This document shows, piece after piece, positions 20,385 to 28,910 of a stretch of DNA of 31,623 nt. The stretch is from positions 1 through 31,623 of the IMG/VR virus record IMGVR_UViG_3300027742_000030; one strand, written 5' to 3'. The position numbers were made by a program, and so were the translations under genes. Numbering within the stretch: position 1 is the first letter of the stretch; every line of letters begins with the position of its first letter. Below the pieces are notes generated by a model, which searched no databases, had not been told where the DNA came from, and worked only from the letters and a program-made list of their open reading frames with translations. This DNA comes from a virus.

Positions 20385-20876
20385 ATGGCATTCGGCACGA
20401 AAGTTAAGGCCGGGACAGATGTATACAAAGAAGTCACGCTGGTATTGGACACCGTGCAATATGCCAGCGCTGATGTGTTGTTCGTGACACAGGAGATCGC
20501 CGGGTTCTATCCGGACGCGCACGAGGTACAGCTTGACACGCTGACTGTGCTCGACAAAGACGACCAGGGCGGGGCGTTCGACCTCGTTTTCTTCCGCTCT
20601 GAGGCTTCGATGGGCGGCACAATCAACGTCGCCCTCGACATCTCAGACGCCAGTGCTGACGAGATCGCCACTATCGTATCGATTGAGGCAAGCGACTATG
20701 TGGATCTAGTCAACTCTCAATACGCCGTTATCCCTCTCTCGCGTGCTGGTATGTGGACCAAGCTCAAGCCATCCAGCGGTGACGAAACATCGCTGTTTAT
20801 CGGCGGGATCAGCCGCAATGACTCAACGCACACCGCATCGGGCATAACGCTCAAAATCGGCGGCATCGCCCTATAG
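20385..20876 (+). CDS. predicted virion structural protein, 163 aa
   Basis: A 163-residue protein starting at ATG 20385 behind GAGGAG. It has alternating beta strands throughout (LDTLTVLDKDDQGGAFDLVF, then INVALDISDASADEIATIV), a beta-sandwich profile common in head decoration or accessory proteins. I recall similar uncharacterised proteins beside capsid genes of other phages, but no exact family is claimed. It lies between the fibre-like gene and the connector. Confidence 0.55.
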   Translation: MAFGTKVKAGTDVYKEVTLVLDTVQYASADVLFVTQEIAGFYPDAHEVQLDTLTVLDKDDQGGAFDLVFFRSEASMGGTINVALDISDASADEIATIVSIEASDYVDLVNSQYAVIPLSRAGMWTKLKPSSGDETSLFIGGISRNDSTHTASGITLKIGGIAL

Positions 20877-20886
20877 GGGGTGAACG

Positions 20887-21315
20887 ATGACCGTCACATA
20901 CCTGGGCACACTAGCGACAGATAGGGACAAGGTGCGTTTCCACCTGGGTGACACTGTTACCGCTGCTGGACCACTGCCTGCAGACGCCAATTTCACCGAT
21001 GCGGAGATAGACGGACTCGTCACGGCCGAGGGGTCGTGGGAGCGCGCCGTAGCAGCGGGCTTTGAGCGACTGGCGGCGGAGTGGACGCGCTACCCCAGCT
21101 TCCGCGAAACCAACGGGCTGAGTCTCAACCGCTCCGATATCGCCAAGGGCTACCGCGAACAAGCGGATCAATGGCACTCCGACTTCCCGAGAGCTGTGCC
21201 GGTGTACGCGGCGGGGCAGATTACCAAGGACGGCTACTCGGATGACGTAGCATCGGATGATGTGGACACGACAGGCGAATATGACCCGTCGTTTACATAT
21301 GTAATACCAGCATAG
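20887..21315 (+). CDS. head-tail connector protein (predicted)
   Basis: A 142-residue protein with GGGGTGA before ATG 20887. It opens with LATDRDKVRFHLGDT and FTDAEIDGLVTAEGSWERAVAAG, the helical pattern of connector or adaptor proteins of the HK97 gp6/SPP1 gp15 class. These extend the portal ring and bind the tail stopper. A polar acidic tail follows. Position after capsid genes agrees, although the next neck gene is displaced 3.6 kb by the glycan island. Confidence 0.7.
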   Translation: MTVTYLGTLATDRDKVRFHLGDTVTAAGPLPADANFTDAEIDGLVTAEGSWERAVAAGFERLAAEWTRYPSFRETNGLSLNRSDIAKGYREQADQWHSDFPRAVPVYAAGQITKDGYSDDVASDDVDTTGEYDPSFTYVIPA

Positions 21316-21337
21316 TCTCTTTGAAAGGGGGACGACG

Positions 21338-22537
21338 ATGAGTAAACTGTTAACAACGGGCGCGGCGCCCTGGGTGAAATCGGGATACGGAAAGCCCTGG
21401 ACGTATCTATTCCCGCGCCTGGCTAAGGCCGGACACGAATTGGCAATGGCGCCGTTCTTCGGTTGGCGAGGAAGTGTGGCGACCGTGGACATCGGCGGGG
21501 CACCCGTGAAGTTCTATCCTCTCGCCAGGGACCGCTTCTTCAACGATATCATCGAATATCACGCCGCGGACTTCGGAGCCGATGTGGTGATTACGATGCA
21601 GGACGTGTGGACGCTGAACGGATGGGGGCAGAAGGGACTTACTTGGTGCCCCAACTTCCCGGTGGACACTGAGCCGGTGAGCGACGCGATCCTGCACGCC
21701 ATCGAAGGCTGTCATACGCCATTAGTCAATACCCGCTGGGCACAACGGCAGCTATTCGAGCATGGATGGATGAATGCATACTATTTGCCCTACGGCGTTG
21801 ATTGCAGTATCTTCGCACCGGGCGACAAGGCTTCGGCGCGCGAAGCGCTGGGCCTACCGGCAGATGTGTTCATCGCCGGGATGGTGGCAGCCAACTCCAG
21901 CTTCCCATGCCGCAAGAGCTTCCCTGAGGTGCTGCAAGCGTGGCGCCGGTGGCTGGATGCGGGAAACGATGGTCTACTGTACATTTACACGACCGTCACA
22001 TCTAAGCGCAACAGCGGTGTGCAGCTTGAGCGAATCCTGAGCACGCTCAGTCTGGACTGGTCCAGTCTAGACGACCCGGATCCTGACCGCAAGGCGCGCG
22101 CCAAGGTGATGTTCCCACCGCAATACCGCATGTGGTGCGGCGCGGTGGATGATAATGAACTGGCGAACGTATACCGCTCGATGGATGTGCTGCTGTCGCC
22201 ATCACAGGCTGAGGGCTTCGGCATCCCCATCGTGGAGGCACAGGCATGCGGGACTCCGGTAGTAACGCTCAACATCACATCAATGCCTGAGCTGACGTTC
22301 GCGGGATTATGCCTTGAGCCGACACAGCCTATGTGGGAGACCGAGGGCGCCTGGCGCGGCGTGGCAGGGGTGGATGACATCATGGGGGCCTTGGATTGGG
22401 CCAGCGGACTCACTAATGCCATGCATGCAGAGCTTGCGGCGATAGGCCGGGCGGGCGCGCTTGATTTCGACTTCGACGTAGAGATCGAGCGCGACTGGCT
22501 GCCACTGCTGGAGCGAATCGAGGCCGAGAAATGCTGA
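21338..22537 (+). CDS. GT4-type glycosyltransferase
   Basis: A 399-residue GT-B fold enzyme with GAAAGGGGG before ATG 21338. The C-terminal donor-binding domain has SPSQAEGFGIPIVEAQACGT, giving the E-x7-E motif (E292, E300) of family GT4. The N-terminal domain has a Gly-rich start (SGYGKPWTYLFPRL). Such enzymes move a sugar from a nucleotide donor to an acceptor. Placed among head-neck genes, it may glycosylate a virion protein; acceptor and sugar are unknown. It overlaps the next gene by 7 bases. Confidence 0.88.
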   Translation: MSKLLTTGAAPWVKSGYGKPWTYLFPRLAKAGHELAMAPFFGWRGSVATVDIGGAPVKFYPLARDRFFNDIIEYHAADFGADVVITMQDVWTLNGWGQKGLTWCPNFPVDTEPVSDAILHAIEGCHTPLVNTRWAQRQLFEHGWMNAYYLPYGVDCSIFAPGDKASAREALGLPADVFIAGMVAANSSFPCRKSFPEVLQAWRRWLDAGNDGLLYIYTTVTSKRNSGVQLERILSTLSLDWSSLDDPDPDRKARAKVMFPPQYRMWCGAVDDNELANVYRSMDVLLSPSQAEGFGIPIVEAQACGTPVVTLNITSMPELTFAGLCLEPTQPMWETEGAWRGVAGVDDIMGALDWASGLTNAMHAELAAIGRAGALDFDFDVEIERDWLPLLERIEAEKC

Positions 22538-23046
22538 CGCCCTATATGCCAAAATTCGAGATCACGATGATGGACGCGATGTTTGCGCTCAAGCGACCGG
22601 CGAGCGTGTTGGAATTCGGCGCTGGCGGCTCTACCGTGCGCTGGTCGAGGTACTCATCCGTTTATTCGTGGCTGAGTGTAGAGCATGACAGCGAGTGGTA
22701 TGAGCGAGTGAGCGCCGCAACGTCTGCAAACGTCCATCTACGTATGGCTGCCTCTGATAGTGCGCAATCCTATATGAAGCTAATCATCAAGCGCGGCGGG
22801 CAATTTGACCTCATCTTCGTGGACGGCCTCTACCGCGCCGAATGCGTCAAGGCATCGCCGCAATGGCTGGCCCCTCACGGCGTTGTCATCCTGCACGACG
22901 CAATCCGCACGGAGTATGCAGAGGCGTGGAATGTTTATCCGCACCGCGCTATGCTGACGAAAGGCGGGCGCGTGCGCCAGGGGCAGCTCAAGCTGGAGCA
23001 TGGCGAATGTCGCAACGGCTTGATGCTGATGTGGGGTGACACATGA
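22531..23046 (+). CDS. class I SAM-dependent methyltransferase, 171 aa
   Basis: A 171-residue protein. Motif I for SAM binding is VLEFGAGGST (residues about 26-35). An acidic residue ends the second strand (SVEHDSEW), and FDLIFVDGLYR forms the strand-4 region. A short cap follows and HDAIRT lies near the active site. This resembles methyltransferases of sugar or surface-glycan clusters. It lies within the glycan island, overlapping the genes on both sides, and may methylate the sugars added by its neighbours. Confidence 0.8.
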   Translation: MLTPYMPKFEITMMDAMFALKRPASVLEFGAGGSTVRWSRYSSVYSWLSVEHDSEWYERVSAATSANVHLRMAASDSAQSYMKLIIKRGGQFDLIFVDGLYRAECVKASPQWLAPHGVVILHDAIRTEYAEAWNVYPHRAMLTKGGRVRQGQLKLEHGECRNGLMLMWGDT

Positions 23047-23483
23047 AACTCAATCTGGGCGTGGGCCGTGAGGCGCGCGCGGGCTGGGTGAACGTTGACC
23101 GGCAGCAATACGAGGGCGTAGATGTGCTGTGGGATCTGGACATGACACCTTGGCCCTGGGGACCGTGTGAGGCCGATGAGATCCTTGCCTTAGACATCTT
23201 CGAGCACCTGATGGATATGACCGCAACAATGGACGAATGCTGGCGCGTGCTCAAGCCTGGCGGGCTGCTGAAAATACGCGGACCACGGGCGGGTGGTGTG
23301 AATCACTATGCTGACCCGACGCATCGGCGCGGCTTCACTGACACATCATTCAACTACTATGCCGCCAACACACAGAAGGCGGATATCCCGCTAGTGTATG
23401 GCGTGGGCCGCTGGGAGCTAGTGCGCATCATCGGCGCGCCGGGCAGCCCAAACATCGAGTTTGTGCTGCGGAGGCTGCCATGA
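23043..23483 (+). CDS. SAM-dependent methyltransferase, short form, 146 aa
   Basis: A 146-residue protein starting MKLNLGVGREARAGWVNVD, the motif I style of predicted SAM methyltransferases, followed by ADEILALDIFEHL, the conserved strand-4 element, and ECWRVLKPGGLLKI, a hallmark of Methyltransf_11-type enzymes. It is short but complete enough for the core fold. ATGA-type overlaps on both sides place it firmly in the island operon. The substrate is likely a sugar or protein-linked glycan, by context. Confidence 0.82.
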   Translation: MKLNLGVGREARAGWVNVDRQQYEGVDVLWDLDMTPWPWGPCEADEILALDIFEHLMDMTATMDECWRVLKPGGLLKIRGPRAGGVNHYADPTHRRGFTDTSFNYYAANTQKADIPLVYGVGRWELVRIIGAPGSPNIEFVLRRLP

Positions 23484-24319
23484 CTATAGGCGTCGGAATC
23501 ATTGCTTTCAACCGCCCACAGTACCTACGACGCCTGCTGGCATCGCTGGAGATGCAGACCGACTTGAGCGGCTGTGACTTCCACATGTTCCTTGATGGCG
23601 CCGTGAATCCTGTGAGCGGCAACCGCTACGCAGAGCAGAAGGACATCGACGCTTGCGCCCGGTTGTTTGAGCATGCGCGGTTGCCCAATCGCACCATCCA
23701 CCGGCAGGAGCGCAACGTCAACATCGGCATCGCCTCGCTAGAAGCTACCGATACACTGGCATCCACCTACGAGCGCATTATGCAGCTTGAGGATGATGTG
23801 GTGCTATCGCCAGACTGGTTCCGGTTGGCGCGGCTGCTCTATGACGAACTTGAGATGCACCCGGATGTGTACTCATTCTCGCCAGGCTTCCGGCGTGCCG
23901 GCGCGCACTCAGAGGACGCCACCAACCTAGGACGCATCGCCTATTCCTGGCATCACATGTGGTGCGAGTGCTTCACCGCCGACCGCTGGGAGCGCATCAG
24001 GCCGGAGTATATGGAGTACCACGCTTACATTGTCAAACCGGATTACCTAGAACGGCCCGATGGCATTGTGCGCAAGTTTTTCGACGGCCTGGGCGGTATG
24101 CCACCGGATCTTGCGTGCTCACAGGACGGCGGGCGTGAGATGGCAATACGGCGCAATGGGATGTGCCGCGCTCAGTGTGCCGTTAATCGCGCACTAGGCA
24201 TCGGGAAGTACGGCATCCATTTCACGCCGCGAATATTTGCCAAGATGGGCTTCGCGCAGCAGACACCGTTTATGTTCGCATCTGACGCCACGCGGGAGGG
24301 ATTCGAGTGGGATGATTGA
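23480..24319 (+). CDS. GT-A glycosyltransferase, GT2/GT13-like
   Basis: A 279-residue protein. It begins with IGVGIIAFNRPQYLRRLLAS, the nucleotide-sugar binding start of GT-A enzymes. The metal-binding DxD-like motif is LEDDVVLSPDWF (E104, D105, D106), in a form seen in GNT-I-type enzymes. A Trp/His-rich stretch (SWHHMWCECFTADRW) lies near the acceptor site. It is the second glycosyltransferase of the island and overlaps genes on both sides. Confidence 0.8.
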   Translation: MTIGVGIIAFNRPQYLRRLLASLEMQTDLSGCDFHMFLDGAVNPVSGNRYAEQKDIDACARLFEHARLPNRTIHRQERNVNIGIASLEATDTLASTYERIMQLEDDVVLSPDWFRLARLLYDELEMHPDVYSFSPGFRRAGAHSEDATNLGRIAYSWHHMWCECFTADRWERIRPEYMEYHAYIVKPDYLERPDGIVRKFFDGLGGMPPDLACSQDGGREMAIRRNGMCRAQCAVNRALGIGKYGIHFTPRIFAKMGFAQQTPFMFASDATREGFEWDD

Positions 24320-24920
24320 TTACATCCTGCAACAAGGGCGCCGGGACTACTGGCCGCACCTGGACCTGGTGGCGCCGATACACCACGCCTACGCAGAGCG
24401 CCACGGCTGTGAGTATGTCGTGATACGCAACGCGTGGCCGGTCTGCGATTGGGGCGGCTGGGACAAGCTGCCGCTTCTTATCGAGCTGACCGGGCGCGCA
24501 GACACAGGCTGGGTGTTCTGGTTGGACGCTGACACGCTGGCCGTCGGGGACGCTGACCCACGCGCCGTGATGGGCGATTGCCTTGTGGGGATGGCTCGGC
24601 ACAAGGGGCACGCGACATCAACCACGCTCAATTGCGGCGTTCTGTTTATGCGAGCGTGCCCACAGACGCACGACTGGTTGACCGAGGTGCTGACGCGGCA
24701 ACCGGGCATCCCTCCGTGGTACGAGCAGGACATTATGAATGAGCTGCTAGAGGCCCCGGGGTGGGAGGACAAGGTCTGCGAATTGCCGCATATCTGGAAC
24801 TCAACCGTGTGCCTGGGGCATCCGCAAGAGTGCGAGATACGCGCTTGGCACGGGAGCGGTGGCCCGCCAGAGCAGAGGCTTGCGCCGATGCAGGCAGAAA
24901 TTGAACGGAGGGGACTATGA
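24312..24920 (+). CDS. GT-A glycosyltransferase, GT8/GT34-like
   Basis: A 202-residue protein from ATG 24312, which overlaps the previous stop by 8 bases; the frame is open upstream but only as antisense-like sequence. CDWGGWDKLPLL is followed by WVFWLDADTLAVGD (D72, D74), the DxD motif of family 8/34 transferases, and TLNCGVLFMR is a typical acceptor-side motif. HGSGG near the C-terminus fits a metal-binding His. It is the last gene of the island. Confidence 0.8.
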   Translation: MIDYILQQGRRDYWPHLDLVAPIHHAYAERHGCEYVVIRNAWPVCDWGGWDKLPLLIELTGRADTGWVFWLDADTLAVGDADPRAVMGDCLVGMARHKGHATSTTLNCGVLFMRACPQTHDWLTEVLTRQPGIPPWYEQDIMNELLEAPGWEDKVCELPHIWNSTVCLGHPQECEIRAWHGSGGPPEQRLAPMQAEIERRGL

Positions 24921-25282
24921 GCCTGAGCACGCTGGAGCTGTCACAACTGCGAGCCGATGCCAACGACTATCTCCCTGATGTATGTACTTTGCAGACACCA
25001 ACGCGCGCCGCTGATGCCTATGGCGGCTGGACTGAATCATGGCCCCCTACGCACACCGGTGTGGCCTGCCGGCTGGCAATAATGCCGCTAGGCCGCCCGG
25101 AGGACATCGACGCCGGCCAGATTGCAAGCGCTACGCGCTGGCTATTGGCGGTGCCATACAACCAGGCGATAGATGCGACGATGCGCGTAGTGCATGATGG
25201 CGTGACCTACGAGGTGGAGGGCGTAGAGGACATGCAGAGCAATCGCCCCTCGCGGCACGCCTACCTGCGGAGGGTGGATTGA
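24917..25282 (+). CDS. head closure / head-tail joining protein (predicted)
   Basis: A 121-residue protein whose ATG overlaps the glycosyltransferase stop. It contains YLPDVCTLQTPTRAADAYGG followed by WPPTHTGVACRLAIM, the pattern of phage head-tail joining (stopper) proteins, which form a small beta barrel that plugs the connector. It restarts the neck module interrupted by the glycan island. Confidence 0.75.
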   Translation: MSLSTLELSQLRADANDYLPDVCTLQTPTRAADAYGGWTESWPPTHTGVACRLAIMPLGRPEDIDAGQIASATRWLLAVPYNQAIDATMRVVHDGVTYEVEGVEDMQSNRPSRHAYLRRVD

Positions 25283-25611
25283 TGAGCATCACAATCACAG
25301 TTGATGACCGGGCGCTCAAGGAGCTCATCTCCAACACCGGCGGGCGATTCGAGCGGATCGTCGCGGACGGTGTGAACTATGGCATCCATCAGGAGTTCGG
25401 CACCTCAAAGATGAATGCGCAGCCGTTTATGCGCCCGGCGGTTGAGGCCGTGCGTCCTGGATTTGACCGCGCATTCCAGAATCAGCTTACGGACACGCAG
25501 ATTGAGGGCGTGGTAATCAAGGGCGCATTCGATATTGAGCGCGGAGGCAAAGAGCGGGCGCCAGTGGATACTGGGGCGCTCAAGAATTCAATCCATGTGG
25601 TGGAGCCATGA
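25282..25611 (+). CDS. HK97 gp10-like neck protein, motif order swapped
   Basis: A 109-residue protein started at ATG 25282 (TGATG overlap). It has both signature pieces of HK97 gp10-like tail-completion proteins, NYGIHQEFGTSKMNAQPFMR and APVDTGALKNSI. In the usual family the DTGALKNSI part comes first; here it is near the C-terminus (about residues 95-103), after the EFGTSKM part (about 40-55). This suggests a circular permutation or a separate sub-family. Position between head closure and tail terminator fits the role. Confidence 0.75.
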   Translation: MSITITVDDRALKELISNTGGRFERIVADGVNYGIHQEFGTSKMNAQPFMRPAVEAVRPGFDRAFQNQLTDTQIEGVVIKGAFDIERGGKERAPVDTGALKNSIHVVEP

Positions 25612-26009
25612 TCGAGATACGCGAGGGGTTGTATAGCAAACTCATCGGTGATACAGCGCTTATCTCGGAGCTGGGCGGCGAGACTGCAATCTATTATGGC
25701 GTGGCCCCGCAGGGGACGGCCCGCCCCTATGTTATCTTTTTCAACGCTGGCGGAGGGCCGGAGAATATCTATCCCGGCGGCCTTACCAGCGAAGTATACG
25801 TGGTCAAAGCCGTGGCGAATACGATGGGCGGCGCGCTGTCTGTGGATGATGCGTGCAAGAATGCGCTCCACAAGCAGGCCCTCGCCGTCACCGGCTATAC
25901 CAACATCTGGACGCGGCGCGAGAATGAACTGAGTTTGACGGAAATCTCGGATGATGGGCAACGAATCAGACACGAGGGGGCGTACTACCGCATCAGAGTG
26001 GATGCATAG
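25608..26009 (+). CDS. tail terminator protein, DUF3168-like
   Basis: A 133-residue protein overlapping the gp10-like gene (ATGA). It starts with an amphipathic helix (IREGLYSKLIGDTALISEL), then YYGVAPQGTARPYVIFFNAGG, then strands and IRHEGAYYRIRVDA at the end. This is the DUF3168/gpU-like pattern of proteins that cap the tail tube and join it to the head. It is followed by the tail tube gene, the usual order. Confidence 0.75.
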   Translation: MIEIREGLYSKLIGDTALISELGGETAIYYGVAPQGTARPYVIFFNAGGGPENIYPGGLTSEVYVVKAVANTMGGALSVDDACKNALHKQALAVTGYTNIWTRRENELSLTEISDDGQRIRHEGAYYRIRVDA

Positions 26010-26022
26010 GGAGGAGCAATAG

Positions 26023-26427
26023 ATGAGTGACACGGGGGCAACTGGGACTGGGATGTATTTGAAGTTTGTGTCTACGGTGCTGAGTACCAACTACAGGAGT
26101 TACAGCACCTCAGATAAAATGGGATTGGTGGACCAATCGGCGGGCAATGATTCGGGCAGTACGTATCTTACCACACTGCGCGATGGTTCGATGCAAACCT
26201 CGGTCAAGCATAAGGCCGGCGACACCGCCGTATGGGCAGCAATGGCACCGGGCACTGAGGGAACGCTGGAATGGGGCGAGGAAGGAACGGCAGCTGGCAA
26301 ACCAAAGCATACCGTCAATGCCTACGTCCAGAGCCGCCAGCAGGCCGCGAACTACAATGATCTGATCATTGTTGATCTGCAATTCCAGTTTAGTGATGAC
26401 AGCGGCGTCAACGACGACACCTACTAG
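26023..26427 (+). CDS. major tail (tube) protein, short form
   Basis: A 134-residue beta-rich protein with GGAGGAGC before ATG 26023. It contains LRDGSMQTSVKHKAGDTAVW and ANYNDLIIVDLQFQFSDD, typical of short tail tube proteins, which stack as hexamers along the tail. Location between tail terminator and tail chaperones supports it. No immunoglobulin-like add-on domain is present. Confidence 0.75.
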   Translation: MSDTGATGTGMYLKFVSTVLSTNYRSYSTSDKMGLVDQSAGNDSGSTYLTTLRDGSMQTSVKHKAGDTAVWAAMAPGTEGTLEWGEEGTAAGKPKHTVNAYVQSRQQAANYNDLIIVDLQFQFSDDSGVNDDTY

Positions 26428-26447
26428 GCTAATTGAAAGGAGCCGGC

Positions 26448-26822
26448 ATGACGACAGAACAGACGATCAATGAAGTGCGAGTGGTATTCCGTGACGCGAT
26501 CCCAGCCAAGTTCGGCTGGGGTCTTGCCACGCCGATGAACCGGCTACTGACACTCTGGAATATCAAAGTTGACGAGCTGCAGAGCGACGATGAAAAAGCC
26601 GAGGTATTCGTGCCCGGAGCCGACGTGGTAGAGATGATGCAAGAGGCGCTGACGCTTGCACAAGCCACGCAGCTGGTACGCGGGGCCGTGGAATCGTGGG
26701 ACTTCGACGGCGACCTCGGCAAGCCTGGGTGCTGCGATGACTTGGATGCAATAGCGGAGATGGCGCCGCTCGTTACGGCTGCACGCAGCATCTACTACGG
26801 ATTCCCGCTGTCGGGGGAATAG
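26448..26822 (+). CDS. tail assembly chaperone, gpG-like
   Basis: A 124-residue helical protein from ATG 26448 behind TTGAAAGGAGC. Position between tail tube and tape measure genes, length, acidic character and the overlapping second frame match the lambda gpG class, which coats the tape measure during tail assembly. It ends SGE-stop directly after a run of five G, where a minority of ribosomes could shift by -1 into the gpT-like frame. Confidence 0.75.
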   Translation: MTTEQTINEVRVVFRDAIPAKFGWGLATPMNRLLTLWNIKVDELQSDDEKAEVFVPGADVVEMMQEALTLAQATQLVRGAVESWDFDGDLGKPGCCDDLDAIAEMAPLVTAARSIYYGFPLSGE

Positions 26823-26867
26823 GGACGCGGGTCTACGAGTATCTGAGAGGACTTTCGGAAGACCCGC
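26813..26867 (+). other. -1 frameshift site: G5 slip and downstream stem-loop
   Basis: GGGGG (26813-26817) lies just before the gpG stop TAG (26820-26822). An 8-bp perfect stem, GCGGGTCT (26827-26834) with AGACCCGC (26860-26867) and a 25-base loop, starts 9 bases later. Re-pairing GGG by one base back allows reading in the -1 frame. The distance and stem match known programmed frameshift signals. Confidence 0.65.
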
Positions 26868-27034
26868 ATCCTCCGTGGGAGTATGTCCGCTGGACCATCG
26901 CCACACGCACGGGCTGGACGCTCGAATACATTGATGCACTGCCGCTGCACGAAGTGCGCCAGGTCATGAACATCTGGGGTTGGGAGAGCAAGGCCCGCGC
27001 CGATAATGCGCGCATGGCCAGGTGGGCGAAATAG
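26816..27034 (+). CDS. tail assembly chaperone, gpT-like extension (via -1 frameshift)
   Basis: The -1 frame is open from about 26740 to TAG 27032-27034 and has no ATG, GTG or TTG until far inside, so it needs the frameshift. The extension of about 72 residues (GIGTRVYEYLRGLSEDPHPP to RMARWAK) is rich in Trp and Arg (WEYVRWTIATRTGWTLEYI), like the T domain that recruits tail tube protein. The fused product would be about 195 residues. It ends just before the tape measure gene. Confidence 0.7.
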   Translation, partial: GIGTRVYEYLRGLSEDPHPPWEYVRWTIATRTGWTLEYIDALPLHEVRQVMNIWGWESKARADNARMARWAK

Positions 27035-27041
27035 GGGGCCT

Positions 27042-28910
27042 ATGGCACTAGGAACGCAGATAGCCAGTCTATACGCGAAGATCGGCGCTGACACACGCGA
27101 GCTTAACAAGGGCCTGCGTGATGCTAATGCGCGCCTCGATCAGACCGGCAAGAAGATGGGTGGTATGGGCAAGGCGACGGAGGGCGCCGAGGGCTCGACC
27201 AAGAACTTCGGCGCGACACTTGCGCAATTCGCCACAAAGGTGGGCATTGTAACCGGCCTTCTTGGTGGCATGGCCGTTGCCACCAAGAAGGCGTTTGAAT
27301 TCAGTGAGCAAGGCGCCGCCATCCTACAGACTGCGGCATCCTTCGACCGCCTGGGCGTGAGCATCGAGGAGATGCGCGCTGCTAGCCGCGGCACCATTGA
27401 CGACGTGGGGCTGATGAGTTCCACGCTGACGCTGGTCGCTGGGGCAAGTGAGGACTTGCAGGCCAAGATGCTGGTATCCGCCCCGCAATTGATGGAGATC
27501 GCGAAGGCTGCCAATGCCGTGAACCCTGCCCTGGGCGACACGTCCTTTATGTACGATTCCTTAGCCCGCGGCATCAAGCGCTCTTCCCCGCTGATTCTGG
27601 ACAACCTGGGCATAATCGTCAAGGTCGGCGAGGCCAACGAAACCTATGCAGCAGCAATCGGCAAGACGGTTGAAGAGCTAACTGCCGAGGACAAGCAAAT
27701 CGCCCTTCTAAACGCCACGATGGAAGCGGGCAGCCGACTTATCGAGCAGGCAGGTGAGTCTACCGAAGCTTATGGCGATGCCTGGGGTGCGGTGCGGGCT
27801 CATATCAAAAACGCCACTGATGCAATGAAGGAAAATGCTGCAGAAGGCCTCCTGCCAATCGTGCAATATCTGGCGGACTATCTGGACGCCGCACGCAAGA
27901 TTAATGAGCTTGATTTTGATGAGGGTTATACAGAGACCGCGAAATGGGAAAATCTAGCGAGCGCACAGGCAGAGGCTGCCGGGGAAATGGAAGCCAATGC
28001 ACAGGCCATCGCTAGGGGCAATGAGGCGATTGCCCAGGGCTGGAGCGATGTAGGAGCGTCGGCGCCATCGGCATCGGCCGGTGTTTCCGCTAATGCGGTT
28101 GCTTGGGAGCAATACAATGCCGCCATAGCTGCCAGTGATACCGCGAACTTGGCGGCGCAGAATCGGCTAATGTGGGAAACGAGCGAGGCCGCAGGGGCTG
28201 CTGCTATCGCCAATATGAACTTTGCGGCCAGCATCGGTGAGCTTTCCACGGCTCAATTCGCGCAGGCAGCAATTGATATTATGGCTGAGCAGATGCGTGA
28301 TGCTGGAAAGGGCGCTGAGGAAATCGCTGCAGGAACTCGGGCTATCCTGATTGAGTTTGGTCTGCTGACTCCCGCCGAAGAAGAGGCCAGAATAGCGATG
28401 GATACGTTTGCCGGGCGAATGGCAGAAGATGGCGCTGATGTTGATATGCTTGCTGCCGCGATCTTGAATGTCCATAATTACATGCAAATGCTGGAAGATA
28501 AAGAGGTAGATCTAACAGTCAACACGCATTTCAACACATATGGTGAACCAGCGGCGGCGGGAGGCGCTGGGGGCTACATCGATCCCGGTACGGGTAGCGG
28601 TTATAGCGTTCCATGGTCCGCGCCAGCGGGAGGTTCTGGGCAAGTAGCTCCACAGCCGGATGAAATGCTTGCTTCCGGTGGGCAGTTCTGGACTAGCGGG
28701 CCGGCGGTAATCAGCGTTGGCGAAGGCGCCGAACCCGAGTTCGTGTCTGTCATTCCCAAGAGCGATATGCAGGCGGGTGGCTACGGGGCGGGCTCAACCT
28801 GGAGCGGAAATCTCATCGTACAGGGAGCGGGCAGTCCCGAGGCCACCGCCGATCTGGTACTGCGCAAGCTGGCGGATCGCGGGATGATCGCGCAAGGCGG
28901 GCCACGCTAA
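27042..28910 (+). CDS. tail tape measure protein
   Basis: A 622-residue protein from ATG 27042 behind AGGGGG. The N-terminus (LGTQIASLYAKIGADTRELN) is the classical start of tape measure proteins. It is largely helical and Ala-rich, with a hydrophobic patch (KVGIVTGLLGGMAVAT, about residues 65-80) and a Gly-rich C-terminal part. By the usual 0.15 nm per residue a tail near 90 nm is expected. No peptidase or transglycosylase domain is seen. The stop overlaps the next start (TAATG). Confidence 0.88.
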   Translation: MALGTQIASLYAKIGADTRELNKGLRDANARLDQTGKKMGGMGKATEGAEGSTKNFGATLAQFATKVGIVTGLLGGMAVATKKAFEFSEQGAAILQTAASFDRLGVSIEEMRAASRGTIDDVGLMSSTLTLVAGASEDLQAKMLVSAPQLMEIAKAANAVNPALGDTSFMYDSLARGIKRSSPLILDNLGIIVKVGEANETYAAAIGKTVEELTAEDKQIALLNATMEAGSRLIEQAGESTEAYGDAWGAVRAHIKNATDAMKENAAEGLLPIVQYLADYLDAARKINELDFDEGYTETAKWENLASAQAEAAGEMEANAQAIARGNEAIAQGWSDVGASAPSASAGVSANAVAWEQYNAAIAASDTANLAAQNRLMWETSEAAGAAAIANMNFAASIGELSTAQFAQAAIDIMAEQMRDAGKGAEEIAAGTRAILIEFGLLTPAEEEARIAMDTFAGRMAEDGADVDMLAAAILNVHNYMQMLEDKEVDLTVNTHFNTYGEPAAAGGAGGYIDPGTGSGYSVPWSAPAGGSGQVAPQPDEMLASGGQFWTSGPAVISVGEGAEPEFVSVIPKSDMQAGGYGAGSTWSGNLIVQGAGSPEATADLVLRKLADRGMIAQGGPR

